DNA of 64,000 nt from Zeugodacus cucurbitae (Eukaryota > Arthropoda > Insecta > Diptera > Tephritidae), in assembly GCF_028554725.1 (NCBI RefSeq), contig NC_071668.1, positions 21,120,501 to 21,184,500 of the forward strand, written 5' to 3'. Below the pieces are notes generated by a model that ran no database searches, had not been told where the DNA came from, and saw only the letters and a list, made by a program, of their open reading frames with translations. Position numbers and translations under genes: made by a program. Every line of letters starts with the position of its first letter. The stretch's first letter is position 1. Positions 25,701 through 40,700 of this stretch are shown here, piece after piece.

Positions 25701-28700
25701 GAAGGGAATCATCCACTATGAGTAGATCTCCTATGGCCAGACGCTTAATTCTACCATATACTGCGAACAACTGAACCGCTTGAAGCAGGCGATCGACCAG
25801 AAGCGTCCACAATTGGCCAATTGGAAGGGTGTAGGGTTCCACCAGTACAACGCCAGACCACACACTTCGTTGATGACTTGTCAGAAGCTACGGCAGCTCG
25901 GATGGGAAGATTTACCGCATCCACCATATAGCCAAGACATAGCGTCTAGTGATTACCACCTGGACAGAAACATGGCGGACGCCCTTGGTGGTGTAAAGTC
26001 GAACTCAAAAGAGGCTTGTGAAAAGTGGCTGTCCGAGTTTTCGCAAATAAGGAGGGGGGGCTTCTACGAGGGGGTATTATGAAGTTGCCGTCTAGATGGA
26101 AACAGATTACTGGAAAATCCGATCACTGTAACATTTTTTATAAAGCATTGAATAAAGAGCAAAAAGTGGAAGGGAGATATTTGACAACCTAATATATTTC
26201 GCCACCCTGGCATCTCCAGGTCCCCTCGCGCCTATCCGATCCGAAACGATTCGATTATTTTGATTCAAATTGGTAACGGTGCCTTAAACACCAACCAACA
26301 AAAGTATTCAGTTGGATTTGTATTTAACTGCGTATGTAAGACAGAACGAAAAAAGAAATGGCTTTTCAACGGAAACGTGATCAATTTCGTGAGGAACTGT
26401 ATATCCTCATTTAATAAACTGAACTGTTATGTGTTGTTACTTCGCGGCCCTTAGTGAAAATGTAAAGTGATCAGCTCTTAAGTCAATGTTTTTTTATATC
26501 ATGAAAGAGTTTAAATGAAAATAGGTATTCATCGAGATACATATATCTGTCTTTTATTCATCGTATATTCTGGAAATGAGTCTTTAGTACTACTTTAAAA
26601 AACCAAAATTAATTAGAGGATGTCTGAAGTTTATCCTTGCCTCTTTCAATGAGTGTGGTAAATAGCTCATGGAAAGAGACTAAGGTTGTAATCATACCGA
26701 AGGTGAAAACTACCCACCTAATCAAAAGAGTTTAGGCCTATAAACTTAACTTCCTTCCTTCTCAAGACATTAGAGAAAATTTTAGGGTTTAAAGAGTTTA
26801 AATACAAATCATTAAATGAGGCTTAGGTTATTTTGAGATGATCTACTTTTTTGAAACATTACAGAAGCGGTCAATCGTTTATAAACTTTTGTTTGCTTGG
26901 CACATATAGGATCTAGATGAAAAGTTAAAAGACGTGAGAGAACATAAAACATTGAATAGTGATAGGATATTTCTTAAGAACGTCAGAACAGCACATAGAA
27001 TAGCCTCTAGCAAGCCTGAATATTCCATGAAAAAAAAACTTACTCTGTCAAATACAGCTTATTTGAATCAGAACTCGTCTAAGAACTAAGAGACGCCTTA
27101 AAGCGTACTAATGATAACCGATGTGTCTTAAAAAGACAATTGACGTTCCGCAGAGAGTCAATAAACACTTTGACTATTCCTATAAATAACAAACTACCAT
27201 CTATATATATATATGGATATTCTGTCTAGTCAAACCTCTTTTTATAAAGACTTGATCCATATCGCCATACCAAATCCATATCATCCATTAAACGAGTCCA
27301 CATTAAATCAAACTATTCTTTGAATGCATCCACAACTCAATTATGGTGTTGATCGCAAGGAAACACTATCTAATGAGTCCGCCTCTTGAGACTAGTTTTA
27401 GACAGATAGACTTCGGAGGTAACATCTCAATACTCAAGTAGGTCGCGGAAGTTAATAGCTCACGATTCAAAAATAAATCTGAAATTTCATGGATATTTTG
27501 AGAAATAGGCAGAGGAAAACTTAACTCATTGTTATTAAATAAATTGTTGTTACAGTCCACTCGATTGATAATCCTAGTTTATATAATCGCATAACATAAT
27601 AATTAGCATATAAATTAAAATACATAATGACCGAGGAAGAATTAATACCACTTACAAACACAAACATTATTGACTCCACTCAATAGCTTCATCGCTTGGC
27701 ACATTACATCAATCTCACAAGATTAGCTAATCAAACTGTTTGCCTTCTCTCTACACTACAAGCGCATAATAACCTTAGTGTAATCGATTCTTTTATTGCC
27801 GCAACACGGAGCCAGCAAGTACATACAACAACATTAGCATTTGCCCCCACCGCCCAGGCGAACAACACGGAAAATTGCGCGCCCGTCAGCCAGTAATAGC
27901 CGCGCATTCTTCGGGCTTGAGCTCGACCGCTGCAATGTGGTCAATCATAAATAATGTACATTGCCCCAGTAGATTGACGCGCGCGCGCTCTTTGCGCATT
28001 TTATGACCGACCAACTTGTTGCAAACTGACGTAAATTGCCACCACTGCACTTGGGTGGTCGGGCAATTCTCTTTATTGCACAAACGTCGAACGGATCGAT
28101 AGGTTGCGCACGCGCCGGCGGTCGGCGAAACAGCTGCTGCGGATGAGCATGCTGTGTACTCGAGTAACTTTCTCTCAAACTGCAGCGCTGCAGTTTCGTA
28201 GTTAGACTGGAGGAGTTGACACTACATCAACGCTACAAACGCACAATTTCAGTGCTTTCTACCTGGCTGTAGGCGTTTCATATGTTCATATGACTTTATT
28301 AAATGCCAGTATAGAGAGCGAGAGAAAAGTGATGGCGACGTCATGGCCAATTGCCATCATAATTATCATGCGCTGCGGAGACCAGGCGACGCACCGTTAA
28401 ACTGGTGACTATAGTTTGTAGCAGACAAACGGGCGTTGATGGTGCAACGAAAACCACAACCACAGCAATAAATATAAATATTTAACACAAGCTGTTGTGT
28501 TTCAATGTGAAGCCGTCAAACGTGCTTCAACCAGTAGCAAATACGCCAATATTTACACGAGTTTGATGAGCGCGCACACACCGCTGCGCTGCGCTGCTAT
28601 TGACGCGCTGTCCAAATTGAAAGCAATGCGCTGAAGACTAAACGGCGACAATTATGACGCTGCTGCTGCGGCGCGCGTAGTAGCAGCAAATATTTCAGCT

Positions 28701-31700
28701 GAATGGCAAATAAACAATCAACACCAGTGAGCGCGCGCGCAGTTCGAGTGATTTTATTGCACACCTTTCATGAAGATTAATTAATTAATGAGCCCATAAG
28801 CTATTGCTGACAACACTTCGATTGTGTGGCAATTATACGCGGCGCGGCTCGTAACTCACTTCCTCAACTATTTTGATTGGGTTAGTGGCGTGAGATTGTT
28901 GGTGTTGGCGTTGGCGTGTTGACTATTATATTATTATATGTATATTTACATAATTGTGGGAAACTGGCACTTTTTGGATTTTTATAATAATTATGTTTAT
29001 GTAAACAAGGCAAATAGGATAAGGAAGTTGAGGCGCAGTTTGATTTTATAGTATTTTGTAAGAAATAGGAGCAAGTTTTTGGTATCAAGATACATACTTT
29101 GCCTATTGTCCGATATATCAGTATTTAAAGGCAAATAACCCAGCGAAGTATTTATAAAGCCACCCTCGCTTTGTTCTATAATGAATGAAAAATTTATAAT
29201 TTTGCTGTTATTCATTATTTTTTCTAATAAATATTTAATTTAACGAATGTTATAGTAAGATTCTTGAAAAGAAATTAAATTATATTTTTTTATTAGGGCT
29301 ACAACTTTGCTTCCGTCGTTTTTTTTTTTTTGGAAATTTAAGTTTATTTTTGTGTAGGAACGGTTACAAATGTCGATGAGCCTCAGCTGCACTTTTCTTG
29401 GAATTAAAAAAGAAAAGCATAATTTCACGCAACTGTCGAGAATTCGGCTCAAAAAGTGACATTTTCGGTTGAGTATAAGTTTGGGATGCAAACAGATCTC
29501 TACAAATATTTTGTTGGGTTAATGTTGACACAAATGTCCAAGATCGATATAAAACGATTTAATCGACCAGTGCTTGACCCTACAGACATTCCCGCAAACG
29601 ACGAGAATTCGGTTCAAAAAGTGAAATTTTCAGTTGAGAATAAGCTTGGGATGCAAACAGATCTCTACAAATATTTTCTTGGGTTAATGTTGACACAAAT
29701 GCCCAAGATCGATATAAAACGATTTAATCGATTTAATCAACCAGTATTTGACCCTAGAGACATCTATTGGAAAACGGCGGAAGTAAAGTTGTAATAAATG
29801 CTGGCTAATCGAGAAAATTTACATATATTCCGAGATAGCAATAAATCCATTGTTTTCTTTGAACGATGAATTGCAGCGTTGTCTAGCTGGAAAACGAAAT
29901 CTTGTCCAATAAATTTATGTACGAAATCAATTAATGCTTCATCAAGCAATTTAATGTAGTATTCAGAGTCCATTTTTGTTGTTACAAAACAAAGTCTTCT
30001 CTCGGTTAGTTAGCCCAGCCCAAACCATGAGTGATCCGCCACCAAACGTTCGTCGCTTACATTTCTGCTTTGGCGACGCCTTGTGCCTCCAATATTTTTG
30101 GAGATACTTTGGCCAATCTAAGTTGAAATTTTTTTCGCCAGTAAAAACAAAAGTTTTCCACTCGTCATCCCAAAATCAATATTTTTCGACAAATCGAAGA
30201 ATGGCTAATTTGTGGTTGTTGGTCACTGACCAACCATTGACCACTGTTGAGACCTAGCATTAATTATTGAATAGTATTCGACCGAATAGAATACGTTCAG
30301 CATGCATTGAAAAAAATATAACAGCCATAGTTCAGAGTGTACACGAAGACCGTGAAAAGTGGATTCGGCGCCGTTTGCAGAAATTCGAACTGACGTTAGA
30401 AACGACTTGGCGCATCTTATGTCGAGATCTTAAATTAAAAGTGTACAAAATACAGCTTGTGCAAAAAACTGAAGCCGCTCGATGGACTCTTAAAAAGTTT
30501 AAAGAAGATCCGAAGTTTTCGATCCAAATTCTTTTCAGCGATGAGTCCCATTTTTGGCACAATGGGTATGTAAACAAGCAAAATTGCCGCATTTGGGCCG
30601 AAGATCAACCTGAAGAGATTCAAGAGCTGCCATTTTATCCAGGAAAACCAATGGTTTGGTGTGCTTTGTGGCCGGTAGAATTATACTGGTGAGAACGTAA
30701 CTGTCAATGGCGACTGTTATCGCGCCATGATAACCGACTATTTGAGGCCTGGAATTGAAGCTCGAGATCTCTGCGACATTTGGTTTAACAAGACGGCACT
30801 ACTTCCCAAACAACGCATCAATCGATACATTTTTTGAAAGAACTTCGGTGAGCACATTATTTCACGTTTTGAGCCGGACGATTGGCCACCAAGATCGTGT
30901 GATATCACACCGTTCGAGGTTTTCCTGTGGAGATATGTAAAGTCTAAAGTCTATGCGGACAATATCGCCTCGATTCAGGCCTTGAAGCAAAAGAACACCC
31001 GTGTCATTCGCCAGTTACCAGTCGAAATGCTCGAACGAGTCATCGAAAATTGGACTCAACGGATCGACCATCTGAGACATAGCCTCGCTCAACATTTATC
31101 TTTAAAAAATAAATCCCAAATAATGTTCTTTCGAATGATAATAAACATTGCTCATTAAATTTGAATTTTCTGTATTTTTTCGTATTCGTATTAGTGACTA
31201 ATATACCATCCTGCATACCAATTATACATTTTACACTTGGTTACTCGAAAGATATATATTATTCGGTCATCTAATCCTTTAAGAAAATATTGATAAAGCC
31301 ACCTAAATTAGTCTACAAGCAAGACCTGAGGGATTCCATGCTAGTAAGAATTGAAATTTGTACGGACGTATTTCCTTATAAATTATTTTCCGAAGATTGA
31401 GGTTAGAAGATAATCAAGGAATATACCTGTATAAAACGCAAGATCGCTTGTTATATAGAAGTTTCTAGGGTCCCACATGATTTTCCTCCTTGGAACTGGG
31501 ATCCTAACCAGGTGTATAAATATACTTGACATAGCGCCGACCTCGATAGTCTATATACATAAGTGTTCTCAATATCAAATAACCTATTTCCAATGTAATA
31601 TTTATGGAAATCATTATAAAGTAAGAGGGGATTTCCTTGAAAATATTGACTGATACGTTTCCACGAATTTTGACTTAACGCAACCACATGATTTTAAGTA

Positions 31701-34700
31701 GACAAGCACGACATTTACTAAAGATATGTCAGCTGATTTTTCGTTATATCTATTTCGCAAAACCTCTTCATTGCGACCAACAGCCAACTAGTGGTGAATG
31801 GCAACTCATTACCGGCACAATGACATATTTTGCAAAAGTCTACACTGATAACATTCCAGTTTCATGTAGCAGCGGCAATTCTACAAATATTTGCCATGCA
31901 CTTATGCTACTGAATCTCAGTTGCGCCTTGTTCTTGTTGTTTGGTAGAGTTTACAAGTTTAAATGGCTGTCTTTTTTGTATTTGTTTGCATACGATTTAA
32001 CCGAAACTGATAAATGCTCAATAAGCCGAAGGCAATGAGGTACATAACTATCTAGTAGGAGCTACCTAGTAGGAAAGCTAGCGTATAAAATGATTCACGA
32101 GACTTTGTTTTTCTACTAGTCAATATTGATCCTTAAGTTGCTAAATGTTTCCAAGAAAATCAATCGTAATTAAGACGAACTTTTAATGCCCGTATCATAA
32201 CCAGGAGGGTAACCTATATTTAATGATTTGACTCCGTTGAACTACTTTCGGTAAAAACTAACAAAAAAGCTACGTCTGATGCTATACAAATCAATATTGG
32301 AGCCTTTACTGGAAATATATAGTCGATTAAGCTCCATGAAATGTTTCGAGATCAGACGGAATGGAGCATGTTCTTCATAGATACTGGGGAAAGAGTATGT
32401 TCAATGCAGTTTATGACCTAAAAAATGCCAAAATATGTGATATATATGAAAAAATAGGTTATGTTATGATATGATTTTTTTTTTATTATGGTTTTTCAGA
32501 CAGTGTTGTGTTACTGAATCTTCAGAGAATGCATAATATAATTTTAATGAACTAGTATTTTTAAACTCTACTCTTTGTAATGCTGTACTTACTTTGATTT
32601 TGCACATATGAATTGAACTCGTTCCTTACAGTATCGGGAGTTCCCAAGGTTTTCTGTTTTATATCATTTATTTCCTCTGGTTTTAATGCGGGTTCATCAT
32701 TAAGGTACTGCTGCAAAATAAAGTCATGAATATAGCTTACGATTTAAGAAATTAAAATTAATTATTTGTAATAAAAAATATTATTTATTCAAAAAATTCA
32801 CAAGTAAAATTGACAAAAACCGAATTTCTTCACTTATACATATAAATATATATGTCGCTTACATAATTGCTATGTGTTATCAAATAAAAACCGCTACTCG
32901 ACTTTCTTCGTAGCCCCATGTACAAGGTCTGAAATGAAAGTCATAAAGTCAGCATTGGCGCTTCATTGCCACCAGTAGCAAACAGTAAATGCCAATTGAA
33001 AATCAATAAAAAATCATTTCCTTCTTAAATTGATTATAATTTTTGTTTCTCTTCAACGCATAACATTTCAACAATATGCTACACATACAACTGTGGCACA
33101 ATGCTATAACGTATGGTTTTCGATAAATCTCTTAATTAGGCACTTCATTGATTTAATGAGCTTTTATTAACGCGCTGATAGTGATACGCTGACAAAATTA
33201 TGCATAAAGCTACAAATAAACATTTTGGTGAGTAAATTTTACATTTTACATGCATACATATTTACTTTTTTATAGAAAATATACGCTGATTCATGCTTCA
33301 TTACATAAGTTCAGTAATGTAATGCAATTTGTCAGCGGTATTTCGGGTTATGCTTTTAAGTACAAAAGAGAGGTATGTAATATAAGCCAAGTCTTCGATT
33401 CGCCGCTTATCGCTTTTTCGAGCTCGGCTTTGTTATCAAACAACCATGAATTTATATGGCTGAGTTCACTACAAATGAGGCTGTAGCTATCTGATACAAC
33501 TGTTATAACAGCTTGCAATTTTATCTGTATTTTATACCAGCCGTTTGTTCGATTCACTACTCGGTAAGCCTAGGGAGATCGAAGATAGCTACTTAAAGAA
33601 TATGGTGGTATTACTTTTTCACACTTTGCAGCTTCAGTCAGAGAAAATGTCTTTGAATTTTTGCCATTTGAAAATTAACTTATTTTCCTAAATGTTACTG
33701 GAACCCTGTAAAAATGAAGGGTACGTATTTATTCGAATTGTGTGAATTTCAGCTCAATTTGTATAAAGTGTTGTTTATTTTATAAGATTTCTTATAAGTG
33801 AGTGACAAAAGAACTCTCAACTCATATCAAATTCCCCGAGCGAGTAAAAATATATAAAAAACTGTTAGGTAGGTAGGTAGGTTAAGTTAAGGCCCACCGG
33901 GACTGTGATCCCTCTCACTATTGAATCATCTTTGAATCACCCTATGGTCTTGATAAAGTGAAGTAGTTCACACAAATTGTACCACTTCGCCCACAATGTA
34001 TCAATCGCCTAATAGTTGCGATTCCTTTCCTATGCATTACACCCGCAAAAAGGTGTGTTATCTTCTTCTTCCTGGTTTCCGGGTGTACCCGAAAATTTCA
34101 CTCGTTCGATTATGACAAAATACAATTGGGCCCATATATTCGGCATAAAGTCCAACAGTTAGTATATGAGGACTGACGTAATATATGAACCGATTTCACT
34201 CATTTTCATCACCAAGGTAAACTATTTTGAATACTATACTAATCTTATTAATCATAATCTAATTTTGCTAAGATATCTCACATATTAACCGAGATATGTA
34301 GAATAAAGCCCACCGTATTTTTGTAAAACCTATAATGAGGTATATGAGAGCCAAGGATGTTATGACCCGATTTTAATCTTTTTTGTTACGGAGACACACT
34401 ATTAGAAGAAAAAGATTATCTCTGCATTAAATGAAGATATCTGAAAGATTTGCAGATATTTTTGGTGAAAAATTACCCTTAGGCACTGAGTTCTTCATGT
34501 TCGACCACCGGGGTCTTGAAAAGTTATAGTCCGATTTTGACAATTATTTCATAAATAAAAACCTATATTTAGGAATATGGGAGCTATGGATGTTATGACT
34601 CGATTTTAACCATTTTTGGTACAAAGACATACTTATTAGAACAAAAAAGAGTCTCTCTGAATTAAATTAAAATATCTGAAAGGTTTACCGATATTTTATT

Positions 34701-37700
34701 ATATATATTACACTTAGGCACTGAATTCATCATTTTCGAAATACGGGGTCTTGACAAGTTAGAGTCCGATTTCGAATATTTTTCCTCAAGGGATGTCCAA
34801 GCTCAAATACAGTATTTGTTTACAGTTTTATTACGCTATCTTCATTGGTTCCTAATGTATATCTTATGAAGTGAACGAATCAGATGGAATCCAAAATTGA
34901 GTTATGTGGGAAGCTGTCATGGTTGTGAACCGATTTCATTCACTTTTTGCACGTGTCATCAGGGTATCAAGAAAATATTACATACAGAATTTCATTTAAA
35001 TCGGTCGAGTAGTTTCGAAGATAAGGTTTTTGACCCATAAATGGACGATACCACGCCCATTCTCAGTTTTTTTTTAAATGAGTGCAGCTTTCTTCTATAA
35101 AATTTAGTATTTCTGATGTTTTTCCTTACCGAATTAGAACCTTTTTAGTAAATTTCAACATAACCTTTGTATGGGAGGTGGGCGTGGTTATAATCCGATT
35201 TCATCCATTTTCATTCCGCATAATGAAATGGCTAAAGGAAACGACTATAGAAAATTTGGTTGATATATGTAGCTTTAGTAGTTAATGAGATATATACAAA
35301 AAACTTAGTAGGGGCGGGGCCACGCCCACTTTCCCAAAAAACCTTCTTACAAATATGGCTCTCTCCAGCGTAATCCCATGTACCAAATTTTTTTATAGCA
35401 CTTTATAGGTTTTCGGTTATCGCAATTTTGTGGGCGTGGTCATCTAAAATCCCTACATTCTTATGGAACGAGGGAACACGTGTATAAATAATATAAAACC
35501 TTGATTAACTCGTTACAGTTACCACTCGAAAGTATATAACGAAAGTATATAACTCACTACATTTTTTCTCAACACTGTAGTTCCACGAATGTAATTTTTG
35601 GAACACCCTGTAAATGTAATGCACTTAAATACATATACACACACTCTCATATAGTATTCAAACCACTCAGCTTACATACATGCATACATACATATGTACC
35701 TGTGCATATTCATGCAAGTCATTAGTCCAAGTAGTTAATTGTAGCACCTTAGTCTTGCTCAATCATTTTGGCGCCGCCTATTGCACTGCAATTTGACTGG
35801 TTGACTGGTAGGCAAAACAAGTTTGATAATAATCAGTATAGCAAGTCCTTAAATATCACCTAGAATCAAGTAAATTCTATGTTGCAGGCTGATGTAACGC
35901 ATAATAGGATGCAATCAGCTGTGTTAAACATGGACCCACAGCAACAATTTGCTGGCAACACACACACACGTATATATATATATGCCTTTAAATATATAGA
36001 GTGTGTATGTAATGTATGTGTGTATGTGCGTGTTTGTGATTATATGAAACAACTTGCCGACTGGACATTTTACTTGGTTTCACTTTTGCTGCTGCTGCTG
36101 CTGCTGGCAGTGCTCAACGCTTAATACCCCGACTCTTTTACCATACTCTGCCACCGAAACGGGGCCACAACGCACAGCCGTAATTGCTGTAGACACTCAG
36201 GCGAACGACAACGGCATGAAATTCCGGTTGACGGTGCTGTGAATGATGAGGACGCACGGCGACGAATGCAACTGATGATGAACGCCCGCCGTGTAGTTCA
36301 CTGCAGTGCAGTGTAGTGCTAAGCGGTGTCGGGCAGTTGGAAAGTGCAGCAAAGTGCGCGACAGCAATTAACATTGTAAATTGCAAAGATTGCGAAGATT
36401 GCAACAAGCTGATTTGCGGCAGCAATGAGCAAAAATCAACTGCATTCTTTGCTTGCAATTCTTTTTATATACAGAGGTTGCTTTGTTGTTGTTGTTGGGT
36501 TTTGTAGTTGTAGCAGTGCGCTGTTGATGATGATGATGAAACACAATAGGGCAATTTTAGGACTTATTGAGATTCTAGGTCGGTAATTCCGAAATTCCGA
36601 ATGCGTTGGAGAAAGGCGGCGCACATACGATACATATATATATATAGGTACATATATAGTACATATATAATAATGAGTCTTTCAGTGCCTAAGTATGTAT
36701 GTACTTATGTACTTCAGTGCAATTTTGTAGCTTCCGAAAGAAAATTACACAACCAACCTGTTGTTTCTTATAAGGCTATTTCCCTTATAGGTGCATAACA
36801 GTAACTGTAGCATGTAATATATGGCATATATACATAAATACATACTTCAATGAAATATACGCGATTGTTGTGGGAAAGTATGACAACTCCTACTAACACT
36901 GTACTTATAAAATCATCTGTTCTGATAAGCGATCATTGGTGGTAGGCACCAAAAGAGGAGAAACATAAATTATTTCTGTTACCAGAATGAAAAAAAGGTA
37001 GCTGTACTTAAATTCATAATTTTATATATATAATTTCTTAAACCCATATAATATTCATAATATTTGAAATAATAATTTAATAATATAGTACAGTGGAACT
37101 TCTCTAACTCGAATCACCATATTCCACAAAAAAACTTGGAGTTAGAGAGACTTCGAGTTATGGAATTTTCAGTAGGAAATATAATTTTTCAAAAAGGAGT
37201 AAAATATATTTATACCCTACTTTATTTATTTAATTCGCAAAACGTTTTATTGTCATATGTTAAAACATGTATTCTGATTTTTTTCTGTTGCAGTTTGCTA
37301 TTGTTTGTCTCTTGACTTTTGTATTCCATGCCTTTGTTACAGGATTTATGCAATTCATAAGTGTAATATCATACTTTTTGCTCGCCTCCATAAGATATAG
37401 AGGGACTCTTCTAAAATTTTACCTCGATAAAAAAAAATTTAAATTTTGTATTATGCCCTTGTCGAAAAGTTCGATTTATGGAAGGTAATTTGTATGAAAT
37501 TTGACTTCTATTGCCTCTTCGAAAGTTCGAGTTATGGAGAACTTCGAGTTATTACTTTCCATAGAATATTTATAATATTGAACTGCATCTATCAACAATA
37601 CCCCTAATAACTATTGAAGATATCGGAATAAGACTTTACACAAACACTGTTCGTCTAATAATCGTTCAAATCAGACTTATCTGTTGTCTCAATGAAATAT

Positions 37701-40700
37701 AATATATAAATGATCAACATGACGAGTGGAGTTGAAATCCGGATGTCTGTCCGTCCGATAACATCTAAAGTGCCATAACTAAGCCTTAAATAAAGCTATA
37801 AAATAAAATAAAAATATATAAATTTTCGTGCAAAGGATCGCACTAGAAAGGGGCATATCCGGATGTAATTTTTTTGGGAAGTGGGCGTGGCCCCGCCCCT
37901 TAATAGGTACTTTGTACATATCTTGTAAACTTCTAAAGCTATATGAACCAAACTCTCTTCAGTCGTTTCTTTTAGGTACTACCTTATACAGTACGAAAAT
38001 GGAGGAAGTCGGATTATAACCACGCCTACTTCACATACTAAAATTATGTTTAAAACTACTAATAATACTTTAACTCAGCAATGGAAAACACCAGAAACCT
38101 TAAGTTTCATGGTAAAGAAGATACGGAAGGGCTTCATGGTATACATAATTTTAAATGGGCGTGGTTCCACACACTTATGGGTCAAAAACTATATCTCCGA
38201 AACTTCTCGAAGAATTTAAATGAAATTCGGTTCATAATATCTTCCTAGCTTCCCAATGATATGTTGTGAAAATAGTCCAAATCGGTTCACAATCACGCCT
38301 ACTTCCTATGTACCAGAACTTTGAAGTCGATTCAATATAGATTTACAATATATAAAGTAAGCACTAGTAAAGATCTCGGAACAGAACTTTGCAAAAATAA
38401 ATAAAGAGTGGCATCGCCCTTCTAAAAATCTTCGAAATCGGTCCACAAGTTTTCAAGATCCTCAGTGCTTCTAATAAATTTTTTACTGAAAATATATTTT
38501 GAAGGAATTCAGGGGGAATATGTTTCTTCTAATAATATGCCAATTTTGCTTAATATGATAACATAAATATTGTATAATAGCCATATTCGATCCGTCATCT
38601 TTCTCATCTCTTTGTTTAAGTTCTGCTCGCATGTTATTTAGTTAAAATCAATAAAAAAGAGGTTAGACCTCTACAAAATGGTATAACTGCTTATTAAAAT
38701 AAGAACTTCAGCATTATACCTACGGTATTTATACCAGTTGCTCGTTCGATTCGCTTCTTTCAAGCTTCTTAAAACTTTGAATCTAAACCGATATCACTTT
38801 ATCAATTGTTTGAAGTTTTTTCGAAAAAAATGGAAAATTTTAGTTTCCCTAACCTAAATATAAAAGCTCTCAACAACCTCAGATCACTAAGATGAGATGT
38901 GGTTTTGTCTAAACCTAGCGCCTGCTACAGATAATGTAAGCAATACAGCTGAAAATTTAATCGTCAAAAAAAAAATTACAATTAGACTTTTGGACATTAG
39001 ACGATTAGTATGTAAGATATCTTATCAAAATTAAGTGAAATTGTATATAAATTAGTTCGCAAAAATGGTTGACTTCGGTCCAGGTAGTACCAGCCATCAT
39101 ACACTCTATATAATGATTTTCATTATTCTGGTGCAGCTTATGCCGAATATTTGGGTCGAATTTGGGTCGTGGAAACATATTATTAAGTATAGACCTTCCA
39201 CTAGCACCAATACACCCGGTAAAGTGAAAAATCTTCTAGACCTTGGTCTAGTCCCCATAAATAATGGTAAATACTGACCTAATCTGGGCTTTACTGTAAA
39301 CGTATTAAGCTATTTCGCAAGACCAGCATTTCTGTCGATCTTGTTTTTATGAACAAGTAATGCAAATAATTCACGGAAAACCCAAATATGAGATTACTAT
39401 ATTACATGAGATTATTTGATTCGAACATTGATTTGATTTAGCAATCATACATACATATGTATATACATTAATCATTTCCTAATATGACAGCTCTTTATCA
39501 CTGAAAACCTTGTAAACTAACGCATAAATTGTTATTTATGAAATAGTGTCGGAAGCACTGAGAAAGTTTTCGCAAAGCCTGGTTATCAGTTCCGCGAAAT
39601 CAGTAGATTTTATGAGAAGAATTCTTCGCGGTTGCTGATTTATTGCCATTATTTTCACTAATATGCCAATTAGATTTATAGAAGTGCTCTAGAGACTCTA
39701 ATAAATGCTTGTTAAACAGAAGAGGAAGTCGCATAACAATAGTTTATGACACGACCTCCTTTGACGAGCAAATTTTAGTCTAAATTTAATAATTTAACTA
39801 ATATGACTTCAGCAGGCTTCAAATTAAATATTTAAATCGAGACGGTTCCTTAAAAGACAATATTCCGATGAAAATATTTTATTTTAAATTCTTTAATACT
39901 AAGAAATTGCTCCAAAGCCACTTAAAATCATTCTCCCAACCTAAGGCAGCACCTAATGTTTGTCGCACGCACTTATTAGACTCCACTGCATGGGAGCATA
40001 GAAATGGTCGCATTCGTGCAATTTTGCTAAAAGCAACAGTATCTGTCTTTTCACACCACAGGCCTGTCATAGCCCACTGCCGCGCGCAACACCTACGCTA
40101 TCCGACGATTCTTTATGCTGGCCAACAACAATGCTTTGGCATGGCATAAACAAGACTTTTGTTTGGGCCAACGATGGCACTTATGAAAATTAAAAATACT
40201 GATAATAACAGTGATAATGCGAAAATATATGCGAAAACATGTGCAGAAATTAGCGTGGGAAGCATTTAAGCATTTGCGAGTAGACTGAAATAGACGCAAA
40301 TAGCATAGAATAGACTAGTCTTTGAAAGGCGTTGTATGTATGTATCTAAAAGCACATGCTTACAGGCTTAACTAAGTGTAGATAGATATATTCAAAAGAA
40401 ATCGCAACCATGTGTGAAAGCATTATTTATATTCATACATATTTATGTTTGTTATATTGGAGGTGTTGCAGAGATACCAAGTTCATAACGAAATCAACAT
40501 CACAACTAAACGTATGTGATATGAAACCGAAAAGTTATTTTGTAATAAAGGTTATACGATGGAAACTTAGTAAGAGCGCGATCTCAATTCTCTATTTTTT
40601 ATTCTCACGCTTAAACAAAATGCATCACTGATTCCATGACCTGTAGTCTAGACTGTCTATACGAAGCTAAGTTTAGCCACATATTTGTCTAGGTTATGCT

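Noticed and set aside
25456..26192. Functional mariner transposase
   Set aside because: The ends are good, but the N-terminal half is deleted, the second catalytic Asp is Tyr and the frame is broken.
31688..32038. 116-codon plus-strand frame in PVF intron 2
   Set aside because: No recognisable domain, ordinary intron composition and no splice or promoter context.
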